A stretch of DNA of 64,000 nucleotides from Propionicimonas paludicola (lineage in GTDB: Bacteria; Actinomycetota; Actinomycetes; Propionibacteriales; Propionibacteriaceae), in the NCBI RefSeq assembly GCF_002563675.1, contig NZ_PDJC01000001.1:1-64000 (forward strand). Direction: 5' to 3'. The position numbers and the translations under genes are program-made. Below, piece after piece: positions 39,978 to 48,092 of this stretch (position 1 is its first letter; each line of letters starts with the position of its first letter). The notes below the pieces were generated by a model that did no database searches, was not told where the DNA came from, and was given only the letters and a program-made list of their open reading frames with translations.

Positions 39978-40592
39978 ATGGAGAACATTGGACGGAAACC
40001 CCTCCGCCCACATCGGCAATCTCGGGGAGAGATTCATGAATCGATTTGGCATGCGCCTTTCGCTGGCGCGTTCGCATCACTACTAGTCAGCGCAGCAGGT
40101 ATGGCTAATCTGCCCAGCGCCTCGGCGCAGACTCCGGCAGAGGAAGAGGTCGTCACACAGACCTGTGCCTACAACCTGATCACCGAGACGAAGGTGTGCG
40201 TCGCTAGCGACGCCGACCTCGCCAAGGCTGTGAAGGACGAGACGGGCTACACGCTGCTGCCGGCGTCCGCGATGCCGGAGGAGGGTCTTGCTTCCAGGAG
40301 CATCGTCACTCCCATGGCTACCTACATCATTGCGGAGTTGTACACCTGGCCCAGCTACAGCGGCACTCGCTGGGTGGTCACTGCGAGCGGCGACTGTGGA
40401 ACCTGGCAGATCGGTGACTTCAGCGTCAACGGCTGGTCGAACGACGTTGACTCGTTCAAGAGCTTCGGCAAGTGCAAGACGACGCTTTACGACAACAAGA
40501 ACTTCGGTGGAGCGAAGATCACCGGTGTGGACCTCGCCAACCTCGGCGCTATGCAGAACCAGGCGGAGTCCGGCAAGTGGACCAAGGCGTGA
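39978..40592 (+). CDS. Secreted crystallin-fold protein (peptidase inhibitor I36-like); signal region frame-shifted
   Basis: The mature part has two crystallin-like repeats (ELYTWPSYSGTRWVV and TTLYDNKNFGGAKITGVD) and paired cysteines, as in secreted actinomycete I36-type inhibitors. The better start is ATG 40036, with GGGAGAG just upstream and a basic signal opening MNRFGMRLSLA, but that frame stops at 40086. The hydrophobic core GAFASLLVSAAG and the SASA cleavage site are in the other frame, open from ATG 39978. A one- or two-base indel near 40070 would join them. Confidence 0.65.
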   Translation: MENIGRKPLRPHRQSRGEIHESIWHAPFAGAFASLLVSAAGMANLPSASAQTPAEEEVVTQTCAYNLITETKVCVASDADLAKAVKDETGYTLLPASAMPEEGLASRSIVTPMATYIIAELYTWPSYSGTRWVVTASGDCGTWQIGDFSVNGWSNDVDSFKSFGKCKTTLYDNKNFGGAKITGVDLANLGAMQNQAESGKWTKA

Positions 40593-40610
40593 TGTAGAGC
40601 CACAGCCCTT

Positions 40611-40650
40611 GGACCGCCACTACCCAGTCACGACCGGGTAGTGGCGGTCC
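40611..40650 (+). terminator. Rho-independent terminator-like hairpin
   Basis: A 15-bp perfect stem (GGACCGCCACTACCC with GGGTAGTGGCGGTCC) and a ten-base loop lie 19 bases after the stop of the crystallin-fold gene, followed by the moderately T-rich GTCCATCTTC. Confidence 0.8.
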
Positions 40651-40711
40651 GTCCATCTTCAGACCTTGGCCGGTCTCGCTTGGGAAGGTCCAGCCGGCGC
40701 ACGCAAGCCAT

Positions 40712-40733
40712 GATTAGAACATGAGTTCTAATC
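40712..40733. promoter_or_regulatory. LexA (SOS) box overlapping a start codon
   Basis: Nine-base inverted arms GATTAGAAC and GTTCTAATC surround ATGA. The centre GAACATGAGTTC fits the actinomycete/Bacillus LexA consensus GAAC-N4-GTTC. The ATG within it is the start of the next gene, so LexA would cover the translation start region. Confidence 0.7.
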
Positions 40734-41056
40734 GACGCTACCCACAGCTCGGCCCGCAGCTCGCAGAAGAGCGCGAGCTGAGGGTAGCTCGCAGCTCAGG
40801 GCCGCTGCAGACGCTCACCGATGCCCAGCTCAGGCTCGGCCACGTCGTCGTCTCGATCGTTCCCGAAGGCACAGCCATGTGGGGCCGCGCTTGGCTCCGC
40901 TTCGGAACCACCGACGTCCGAGCCTGCGTTCGCGTGATGCGATGGACCCCCGACGCCATCGGCGTCGAGGTAGAGGTAGGAGAGGAGCGCCTACGCTGCT
41001 GGGTGTGGCAGGGAGCCGTAGAACACCTCGCCAGCAGTGAAGACGCCTGGCGGTAG
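40721..41056 (+). CDS. Small protein under a probable LexA box (111 aa)
   Basis: The product is soluble with a basic and then acidic N-terminus and a beta-rich middle (LRLGHVVVSIVPEGTAMWGR, VEVEVGEERLRCWVWQGAVE). The family is unknown. The ATG 40721 lies inside the LexA-like palindrome and has no strong ribosome-binding site, which suits a leaderless mRNA. By location it would be induced by DNA damage. Possible roles range from an SOS effector to a product of the nearby mobile-element remnant. Confidence 0.55.
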   Translation: MSSNRRYPQLGPQLAEERELRVARSSGPLQTLTDAQLRLGHVVVSIVPEGTAMWGRAWLRFGTTDVRACVRVMRWTPDAIGVEVEVGEERLRCWVWQGAVEHLASSEDAWR

Positions 41057-41234
41057 TGCGCTGTCACTAGCGCTTCTAGAAATAGCGGCCTCTGCCCAGT
41101 ATCCTTAGCAGCGAAGTACAACTGCACCGCAAGGTGTGACGGGCCAGGCTCCAACCTGACCCGCCACCGACGATCACCAGGTACCAGTGATGATCGACAT
41201 AACCATCCGAGCCGTGTAGTACAAGATCGCTCCT

Positions 41235-41268
41235 AGACGCGCTGCAACCTCAAGGTTGTGGCGCGTCT
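41235..41268 (+). terminator. Terminator-like hairpin
   Basis: Outer arms AGACGCGC and GCGCGTCT and inner arms CAACCT and AGGTTG are separated by TG-TG internal bases, with loop CA, followed by GTCGTTCTCTCC. It could end a transcript from the LexA-boxed gene or a small RNA within 41070-41235. Confidence 0.6.
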
Positions 41269-41555
41269 GTCGTTCTCTCCTACGACGATCGGACGGCAAC
41301 TGCGGTGGGACTTCTTGATCCATCGCAGCACCTCCTCTCCTTGTTGGCCGGCCAGCCGGCGGCTGCCCGGGCCCGCCTGCGGCGGGCGCCTGTGGGGCAC
41401 CATGGATCGGAAGTGGTCCTCACCATATCGGCCTCACAAAGAGAGCGTGCGGGGACCTGAGCAGAGCACCAGCTGAGCCCTCATGGGGGCCGCTGCGCGG
41501 CCTCGGCCGCGCCCTGCGGGCGCGACTGTTCGGGGATCTCCGTCACGGCCGCGGT

Positions 41556-41638
41556 CCGGTGTCAACGACCCCGCTGCGCGGCCGCCTTCCGGTCCTCGCT
41601 TCGCTGCGGTCCCGGCGGTTCCAGGTCGTTGACACCGG
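41556..41638. repeat. 15-bp inverted repeat with 53-bp spacer
   Basis: CCGGTGTCAACGACC at 41556-41570 is matched by GGTCGTTGACACCGG at 41624-41638. It lies about 90 bp upstream of the DUF932 gene and may be a regulatory or recombination site of a former plasmid-like element. Confidence 0.65.
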
Positions 41639-41724
41639 CCCTCTCCGGCCGTGAACGCCTCCGGCTTCGAGAGCAGAACCCCGGCGGCGCAAAGCAGCCG
41701 CCAAAACAGGCAGGAGGAGCCACC

Positions 41725-42667
41725 ATGAGCCGCGAGACCCTTACCACTTTGAACACCCAGACGCTCATCGGGTACACCGAGAAGCGCGGCAACGCCTGGC
41801 ACTACCGGGCTTGTGAGCAGGGTGGCGAGTCGAACCACTACCCGCGCGCGATCCCCGTTGAGGACCTGTACCGGCGGCTGTTCAACTGGACGCCCATCGA
41901 GGGCACGGTTCGGACTATGGCGATCACCGCTGATGGAGTGCTCACCATCGACGACCCCGACCGCAAAACCATCATCCGGCCCGACACCGAGACCATCCTG
42001 GGCATCTTCAAGAAGGGCTACAAGATCCACGGCTATTCGGAGTGGCTGGTCCACAACGTCGAGAACATCCTCGACGCGGATCTTCAGATCGGATCGGCCG
42101 GGCTGCTGCGCGGCGGCGCTCAGGCGTGGGTCCAGGTCGAGATGGAGGACACCCTCGAGGCGGAGGGCGTCGAGTTCCGACCGTTCCTGACCGCAGCGAC
42201 CAGCCTTGTCGGCCGCGATCGGGACTCCGAACGACCGCCGCCTGAAGGTCAAGCACTTCCGTAACAGCCTGGGCAAGATCGGCAGCGTCCGGGACGCGCT
42301 GGGCATCGTTCACAAGGCTGGAGACGCCTTCGCTGAGCAGGTTCGCCGGCTCACTGACGAGGCGGTCAGCGAAGCACGCTGGGCAGCGTTCGTCGACGTC
42401 TACGCCGAGGCGAGCAGCGACACCAAGCGCGCCGCGACCATCGCCGGGCAGAAGGCCGACGAGCTGCACCGACTGTGGAACCACGACAGCCGCGTGAACC
42501 CGTGGCGAGGCACCGCTTACGGAGTTGTCGCCGCAGTGAACACCTACGTTCATCACGTCCAGGAGGTGCGCGGCGCAGACCGGACGACCCGCAACATGGA
42601 GCGGATGATCACCGGCGGCGTCGACCAGCTCGACGCCGGAACGCTGGCACTGCTGGCCACGGTCTGA
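41725..42667 (+). pseudogene. DUF932 (phage/plasmid-related protein), internally deleted and frameshifted
   Basis: The N-terminal part (MSRETLTTLNTQTLIGYTE, then NVENILDADLQIGSAGLLRG) and the C-terminal part (VKHFRNSLGKIGSVRDALG, TAYGVVAAVNTYVHHVQEVR) match DUF932 proteins of plasmids and integrative elements, but they lie in different frames. The join near 42207 lacks about 25 residues that in relatives connect ATSLDG to the CDNT motif. The protein cannot be complete. AGGAGGAG lies upstream of ATG 41725. Confidence 0.8.
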
Positions 42668-42680
42668 TTCCGGCGGAATC
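42666..42680. repeat. 15-bp palindrome GATTCCG-G-CGGAATC
   Basis: The palindrome overlaps the stop codon end of the DUF932 gene and repeats the core at 38191-38205 apart from the central base. Confidence 0.5.
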
Positions 42681-42906
42681 GAGGGGGCGGGGGCAGGTTC
42701 CCTCGCCCCTCCTGCCTGTGGCGGGTGGTTGGTGGTGGCGGGCGTCGAGCCCGCCGCCACCTCCGCGAGGGGGCAGCCCGGCGCGCTACCCACCGATCTC
42801 ATCACCGGCTGAGTCAACGCGGTAACGACGGTGCGGCGACCCCGCTACCCAGTTGGAGGCACAATGATGAGTACCGAGAGTCGGCACGAGTAAGGGGGCA
42901 GGGACA

Positions 42907-43158
42907 ATGAACATCCAGAGCGCCGACCCGCGAGATATCTCCTGGGAGGTATTAGCGAAGAGATATCGGGTCTACATCTGGAACGCGAGGCGTTCCCAGA
43001 GTACCGAGTTCGAAATCACGGATTGTCCAAGCGTGAGCCAGGCAATTGACTGGGCTTCAGCTCACTGCCCTGGTGGTCATCACTGGTACCTCTATGCGGT
43101 GGTTAGCGCGGGGACCGAACTCGGCCTGGTCCTGCTTCAGGAGCACTCAGCAGCTTGA
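42907..43158 (+). CDS. Small hypothetical protein (83 aa)
   Basis: ATG 42907 follows GGGGGCAGGGACA. The product reads VLAKRYRVYIWNARRSQSTE, FEITDCPSVSQAIDWAS and WYLYAVVSAGTELGLVLL, a plausible small alpha/beta protein. The family is unknown. Base composition is lower in GC than the neighbours, which suits the mobile-element surroundings. Confidence 0.5.
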   Translation: MNIQSADPRDISWEVLAKRYRVYIWNARRSQSTEFEITDCPSVSQAIDWASAHCPGGHHWYLYAVVSAGTELGLVLLQEHSAA

Positions 43159-43563
43159 GCTAGAGGTGGTTCGTTGGGGCAGACCCCCTCTTCTTAGCTA
43201 CCCACAGGGCCCAATAATCCCCACAGATTGTGGGATCGACACCTTGTAAGAGGGCTGGGTAGAGTGCGAGTGAAGGCTGTCCAAAGTGGCTCTGACAACG
43301 TATGTCGAGCGTCGGCGATGTCGGCCTTGGGTCGATCCGCCAGGTCACTCGCTGCCCGGCGAATGTGGTGATCAATCATTGAAGGAGTGCATCGACGTGC
43401 GCGGCTGGCTTGGTCTCGCTGTCGGTCGGTACCGAGGCCATGGCGTCGAAGGCGACCACGTCGGTGAAGAAGCAGTTGAATCAGCTCGCGAGGGTGGGGG
43501 GACTTCCGGTCTGCGGAGGTCCCCGAGTCACGTCCCGAGCACTATGAAGGTGAGTGGAGTCTC
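43159..43563. other. Gap without a firm gene
   Basis: There are short hairpins (CCCACA-GAT-TGTGGG near 43220, and GGGGACTTCCG with CGGAGGTCCCC at 43497-43524). A 35-codon frame from ATG 43440 (MASKATTSVKKQLNQLAR) reads reasonably but lacks a ribosome-binding site. I do not call it. Confidence 0.35.
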
Positions 43564-44511
43564 ATGAGGGGAATCAAGGCTGCGGCCGTCCTCATCGTCG
43601 CGTTGACGACATTGGCGGGGTGCACCCCGTCCAGTCCGGTGCCGAACCCGTCGGCAGTCGCCAGCGCCGACCAGGCAACCGTCGCGGCGATCAAGTGGGA
43701 GGGTGGCGCCAAGGACCCGAAGCTCGATCTGAAGACTCCGCTGCGGGTCAACGAGCCCACGGTCAGCATGGTCGAGCCCGGTTCGGGGGCCAGCATCTCG
43801 ATGGGGCAGCTGGTCACCTTCGACTCGTTGGTCGTCGATGGCGAGACCGGTGCGGTTGAGGGCTCCACCTACGGCGGCGCTACTCCCAACAAGCTGATCC
43901 TGGCCAAGAGCACTGCCAACGAGACCATGCTGGGCGCGATGCGCACCGCCAAGGTCGGCGGCAAGTTCCTCTATGTGGTGCCCGCTCCCGCCAACGACGC
44001 CACCGCAGCGCCGACCGATCCCTTGGCCACTCCGGCTCCGTCGGCGTCCAAGGTGCTGGCGATCACGATTCGGTCGGTCGAGAACGTCCCGAATGCCGCC
44101 GAGGGCACCGAGAAGGCGCCGGATCCGGCACTGCCCAAGCTCACCTTCGCTGCCGACGGGACGCCCAGTGTGGTCGCCCCCAAGAGCAAGCCGACGGACA
44201 AGCTGGCCAGCTCGGTGCTGATCGAAGGCTCCGGCCCGCAGGTCACCGACGGCCAGACCGTGGCCGTGAAGTACTACGGATGGCTGTGGGACGGTAAGCC
44301 GTTCGACGCCGTGTGGGGCGTCAGCGCTCCCGAGGTGGTCGGAGTCAGCACCGCAATCTCCGGATGGCGCAAGGCCATCGTCGGCAAGAAGGTCGGAAGC
44401 CGGGTGCTGATGGTGGTGCCGCCGGCCATGGCCTACGGCGGCGCCGGCCAGGACTCGATCCCGCCGGACTCCACGTTGATCTTCCTGGTGGACGTGCTGG
44501 CCGCCTACTGA
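43564..44511 (+). CDS. FKBP-type peptidyl-prolyl isomerase lipoprotein
   Basis: The 315-residue product has a lipoprotein signal (VALTTLAGC). The C-terminal domain (residues 220-315) is FKBP with VTDGQTVAVKYYGWLWDGKP, FDAVWG, GWRKAIVGKKVGSRVLMVVP and YGGAGQDSIPPDSTLIFLVD. A first, degenerate copy lies at about 70-150 (MGQLVTFDSLVVDGE, MLGAMRTAKVGGKFLYVVP). It probably helps fold exported proteins at the outer membrane face. Confidence 0.92.
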   Translation: MRGIKAAAVLIVALTTLAGCTPSSPVPNPSAVASADQATVAAIKWEGGAKDPKLDLKTPLRVNEPTVSMVEPGSGASISMGQLVTFDSLVVDGETGAVEGSTYGGATPNKLILAKSTANETMLGAMRTAKVGGKFLYVVPAPANDATAAPTDPLATPAPSASKVLAITIRSVENVPNAAEGTEKAPDPALPKLTFAADGTPSVVAPKSKPTDKLASSVLIEGSGPQVTDGQTVAVKYYGWLWDGKPFDAVWGVSAPEVVGVSTAISGWRKAIVGKKVGSRVLMVVPPAMAYGGAGQDSIPPDSTLIFLVDVLAAY

Positions 44512-44691
44512 TCGACCACGCCTGATCCGTGGCCGGTGACTCGTTCGGGGGGTTCGAGTCATCGGCCACAGCTGTGCCCGGGCGGGCTGATGCCGGGGCC
44601 TGCGGTGAAGCGCAGCAGCCCCCGGGTTGGCAATGCACTCAGCCCGCGGTGGGCGCCCCGGCGCTAGACCGTGCGGCGGGCACGGCCGCAG

Positions 44692-45984
44692 TCACTGCTT
44701 GGGCTCGGCTTTCGGTGCAGCCTGCGCGGTCCAGGGCAACCGTCGGGCGATCAGGGCAGTGCCCCAGGCGACGACCACGAGCACCCCGAGCATGGCGATG
44801 GACGGTCGGGCCAGCTCCCAACCGAACACGGCAGCGAACCACGGGGCCCGCTGGGTCGCGGCGAGCACTCCGACGGCAGCGATCAGGGTGAAGGTGGCCA
44901 CCGGCCAGTTCTGGCCCGCTGACAGTCCGGCCATGGCGACCGCAGCTCCCAGCGCAGCACCGGTGCCGAGTGCGGGGGTGAGGAAGCCGCCGTCCACGCC
45001 GCTGCCGGCGGTGACCGCGGTGGCCACGGGCTTGAGCACCAGGAGGAGCGCGAAGGTGAGCGCGGTGGCTCCGCCGGCCAGTCCGAGCTGGACGATGCCC
45101 TTGCCGTTCCCGGGCAGGCTCGGCCACCAGATCGCGGCCACACCGACGGCCAGGCCGGCCAGCGCCGTGGCGACCGGGAGGCGCCAGGTGGGTTGCGGAC
45201 GCCACCGTCCGCACCAGCGCACGAGCCGGTCGAACCCGGCCCCGACCAGGGCACACAGTGGAGCCGCGGCCAAAGCCCAGATCAGCGTGGTGGCATCGAG
45301 GTCGCCGGCGGGCAGCTGGTAGACCGAGTTCATGCCGAGGACCGGCCAGGAGACAGCCACCGCCACCAGACTGACCGGAACGAAGATCGCCAGCCCGCTC
45401 AGACCGAAGCCGCCGGCCAACACCTCGGCGCCGAAGATCACCCCGCTCAGCGGAACGTTGTACACCACGGCCAGACCGGCTCCCGCGCCGGCGATGACCA
45501 GCCGGCGCCGAGTGTCTCGTCCGATGCCGAGAACGCTGCTGAGCACCGAGGCGAGGGCTGCACCGATCTGGCGGGGAGCTCGCTCCCGTCCGATCGAGGC
45601 GCCGGTCCCGACAGCCAGGATCTGGAGGAGTGCGTCCGCGGTCGTCCGGCCCAGCGGCAGTCGGCGCGCCTTCGGACCACAGGCCTCGCTGACCTGCGGC
45701 AGCCGACGGCGGCGCAGCCACATCCAGGCCAGGCCGGCAAGACCGAGACCGAGAGTCGGGGCGAGCACTCGTCGGAGCGGATCGGCGTGCTCGACACCCA
45801 GCAGGAAGGTTTCATCGGTGTAGCCATAGGCGAGGTGCTGGATCAGATGCAGCAGCTCAGTGACCAGGGTCGCCGCCACCCCAACGCTCAGCCCGGTGGC
45901 GATCACCCCGACGGCCACACGCACCGGCATCGGCCACGTTTGGGTGCGGCGGCGAAATGTGGCCAGCAGGGTGCGCCAGCTCAC
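44692..45984 (-). CDS. ClC-family chloride channel/transporter
   Basis: The 430-residue product has about 11 membrane helices. GASIGRERAPRQIGAALASV replaces the usual GREGP motif but keeps the gating Glu. NVPLSGVIFGAEVL and DGGFLTPALGTGAALGA give the third (GxFxP) motif. GTG 45984 (SWRTLLATF) was chosen because upstream in-frame codons look non-coding. Whether it is a channel or an H+/Cl- exchanger cannot be said. It is a single gene. Confidence 0.85.
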   Translation of the reverse strand: MSWRTLLATFRRRTQTWPMPVRVAVGVIATGLSVGVAATLVTELLHLIQHLAYGYTDETFLLGVEHADPLRRVLAPTLGLGLAGLAWMWLRRRRLPQVSEACGPKARRLPLGRTTADALLQILAVGTGASIGRERAPRQIGAALASVLSSVLGIGRDTRRRLVIAGAGAGLAVVYNVPLSGVIFGAEVLAGGFGLSGLAIFVPVSLVAVAVSWPVLGMNSVYQLPAGDLDATTLIWALAAAPLCALVGAGFDRLVRWCGRWRPQPTWRLPVATALAGLAVGVAAIWWPSLPGNGKGIVQLGLAGGATALTFALLLVLKPVATAVTAGSGVDGGFLTPALGTGAALGAAVAMAGLSAGQNWPVATFTLIAAVGVLAATQRAPWFAAVFGWELARPSIAMLGVLVVVAWGTALIARRLPWTAQAAPKAEPKQ

Positions 45985-46485
45985 GTGGCCTCTGTGATGA
46001 CGAGTCGTCGGAGTTGGTCCCTTCGAGATGTGGCTCGCTCGACCGCGATCCGCGCATCCTGGTGGGGGGACGCCGGTGGTTCTGGTCCGCGGCACGTGGC
46101 CGGATCGATCGAACTCGGGACGTCCATCCCGCCGGCCCCAACCCTACCGGCGGCAGGTGATGGGTCTGCCGAAGGGGAGGTCGATCACCGGAGTAGCCGA
46201 CAGCTGCTAGCCGCCGGGCTGGCAGCCGCTGAGGAGCAGAGCGTCGTCCTGAGGAAGGCCGGATGAACGGCGGGATGATTTGTGCCGCGATTCTTGACCG
46301 AGCCGCGCCCGCGAGGCTTACGCTGGCCGGTAGGCGGAAGTCCACTTTGCAGTGCGTCCTGCCTTGCCATCGGCGAGGAGAGGGGCCGGAATCGACCGGT
46401 GCGGGCGAAGCGGGCCGAATGCCCCCGTTCGACGGTGATCCGGGAGTCTGGTGCCGTCGCCCCCGGACCCCCTCGGAGGTGCCTG
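45985..46485. other. Divergent intergenic region (501 bp), no gene seen
   Basis: Open frames exist but lack ribosome-binding sites or family motifs. A weak promoter candidate for the exporter operon is TTGACC at 46294 and TACGCT at 46319, but the 19-base spacer is long. Confidence 0.35.
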
Positions 46486-47403
46486 ATGTCGGAGCCGGCG
46501 ACCAGCCTGGCCGCGACCGCGCACGCCGCTGCCGACGACCACCTGATCGTCTGCGAGAGCGTCGTCCGGATCTTCCAGCACGGGCCGATCGAGGTGCAGG
46601 CATTGCAGGGCCTCGATCTGCACGTCACCAAGGGCGAGATGATCGCGGTGGTCGGGCCGTCCGGGGCCGGCAAGTCGACGCTGCTGTCGATCCTGGCCGG
46701 AGCCGACTCGCCGACCGCGGGCACCGTCCGGGTGGCCGGCTGGGATCTGGCCAAGCTGCCGGCCAACCAGCGGGTCGGCTACCGGCGCGGCGTGGTCGGA
46801 CTGGTGCAGCAGCAGACCTCCCGCAACCTGATTCCCTACCTCAACGCCGTCGACAACGTGGTGGTGCCACTCAGCCTGTCCTCGTATCCGCGACGCAAGC
46901 GGGCCGCGCGGGCTGCTGAACTGCTCGACCGGTTCGGGGTCGGCTACTGCGCGCGGCGGCTGCCCGGCGAGATGTCCGGCGGCGAACAGCAGCGGGTGGC
47001 GATCGCCGTGGCCATGGCCAACGAACCGCCATTGCTGCTGGCCGACGAGCCGACCGGCGAACTCGACACCACCACCTCGCACGAGATCTTCGAAACCCTG
47101 CGCGCCACCAGCGCCGAGGACGGGGTCACCGTGGTGGTGGTCACCCATGACCCGACGGTCAGCGGGCAGGTCGGACGCACGGTGGCCATCCGCGACGGCC
47201 GGACCAGCTCCGAGGTGCTGCGGCACACCGAGGAACTCGAGGACGGCCAGCAGCGGATCGTCGCCCAGGAGTACGCCGTGATGGACCGGGCCGGACGCGT
47301 CCAGGTGCCGCGGGAGTTCCGGGAAGCCCTCGAACTGACCCGCCGAGTGCGGCTGACCCTGGAGGCCAACCACCTCGAACTATGGCCGGACGATCGCCGA
47401 TGA
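46486..47403 (+). CDS. ABC exporter ATPase (MacB/LolD type) with C-terminal AbrB-like segment
   Basis: The 305-residue product has Walker A GPSGAGKST, signature MSGGEQQRVAIAVAM, Walker B LLLADEPTGELD and switch VVVVTHDP. Residues 263-305 (DRAGRVQVPREFREALEL, then VRLTLEANHLELWP) resemble the swapped-hairpin AbrB/MazE fold. This extension is unusual for MacB-type ATPases and may help dimerise. ATG 46486 follows GGAGGTG. It is the first gene of a four-gene exporter operon and overlaps the next. Confidence 0.9.
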   Translation: MSEPATSLAATAHAAADDHLIVCESVVRIFQHGPIEVQALQGLDLHVTKGEMIAVVGPSGAGKSTLLSILAGADSPTAGTVRVAGWDLAKLPANQRVGYRRGVVGLVQQQTSRNLIPYLNAVDNVVVPLSLSSYPRRKRAARAAELLDRFGVGYCARRLPGEMSGGEQQRVAIAVAMANEPPLLLADEPTGELDTTTSHEIFETLRATSAEDGVTVVVVTHDPTVSGQVGRTVAIRDGRTSSEVLRHTEELEDGQQRIVAQEYAVMDRAGRVQVPREFREALELTRRVRLTLEANHLELWPDDRR

Positions 47404-48092
47404 GCACCTCTCGCTACCAGCTGATGGTCGACGTGCGCTCTGTGCAGCGCACCTACGGCTCGGGCCACTCCGCGGTGACCGCGCTGCGCGACGTCTCGCT
47501 CCAGATCGCCGAAGGGGAGTTGGTCGCCCTGGCCGGACGCTCCGGTTCCGGAAAGACCACGCTGCTGAACATCATCGGCGGCCTGGATCGCCCCAACCAC
47601 GGCGAAGTGATCGTGGACGGCACCGACTTGGCCCAGCTGAACGAGGCCGGGCTCGAGGCCGTCCGCCGGGACACGGTGTCGTTCATCTTCCAGGGCTTCG
47701 GGCTGGTGCCCGAGCTGACCGCCGCGGAGAACGTGGGCCTGCCGTTGCGGCTGCGCCGCACCCCGCCGGAGATCCGCGAGCAGCGGGCCGCGCTATTGCT
47801 GGAGCTGGTCGGACTGGCCAGCCACGGTGCGCACCGGCCCGATGAGATGTCCGGCGGCCAGATGCAGCGGGTGGCGATCGCCCGGGCCCTGGCCGGCTCA
47901 CCGCGGCTCCTGATCGCCGACGAACCCACCGGTCAGCTCGACACCGAGACCGGCCTGGCCGTGATGGCGCTGATCCGCGGTGTGGTCGAGGCCGAGGGGA
48001 TGACCGCGATCATCTCCACCCACGACCCGGTGATGATGGCGCTGGCCGATCGCGCGCTGCGAATCGAGGACGGCAGGCTGGTCGATGCCTGA
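47400..48092 (+). CDS. ABC exporter ATPase (MacB/LolD type)
   Basis: The 230-residue product has Walker [11 protein letters not shown]-loop [12 protein letters not shown], signature [15 protein letters not shown] and Walker [13 protein letters not shown]. Its start overlaps the stop of the first ATPase (ATGA) and its end overlaps the permease start by eight bases. The two ATPases may form a heterodimer driving the two permeases downstream. Confidence 0.94.
   Translation: MSTSRYQLMVDVRSVQRTYGSGHSAVTALRDVSLQIAEGELVALAGRSGSGKTTLLNIIGGLDRPNHGEVIVDGTDLAQLNEAGLEAVRRDTVSFIFQGFGLVPELTAAENVGLPLRLRRTPPEIREQRAALLLELVGLASHGAHRPDEMSGGQMQRVAIARALAGSPRLLIADEPTGQLDTETGLAVMALIRGVVEAEGMTAIISTHDPVMMALADRALRIEDGRLVDA

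Larger units (their letters stand above)
41057..41724. other. Gene-free, structure-rich region of mobile-element character
   Basis: No supported gene is present. The stretch holds several hairpins, among them 41235-41268, a 15-bp inverted repeat at 41556-41638, and GC-rich alternations of GCTGCGCGGCC and CCTGCGGGCGCG type that are common between genes of actinomycete plasmids and conjugative elements. It leads into a damaged DUF932 gene. Confidence 0.5.

Noticed and set aside
43440-43547. 35-codon gene (MASKATTSVKKQLNQLAR start)
   Set aside because: No ribosome-binding site at useful spacing and no recognisable relatives. It may be chance.
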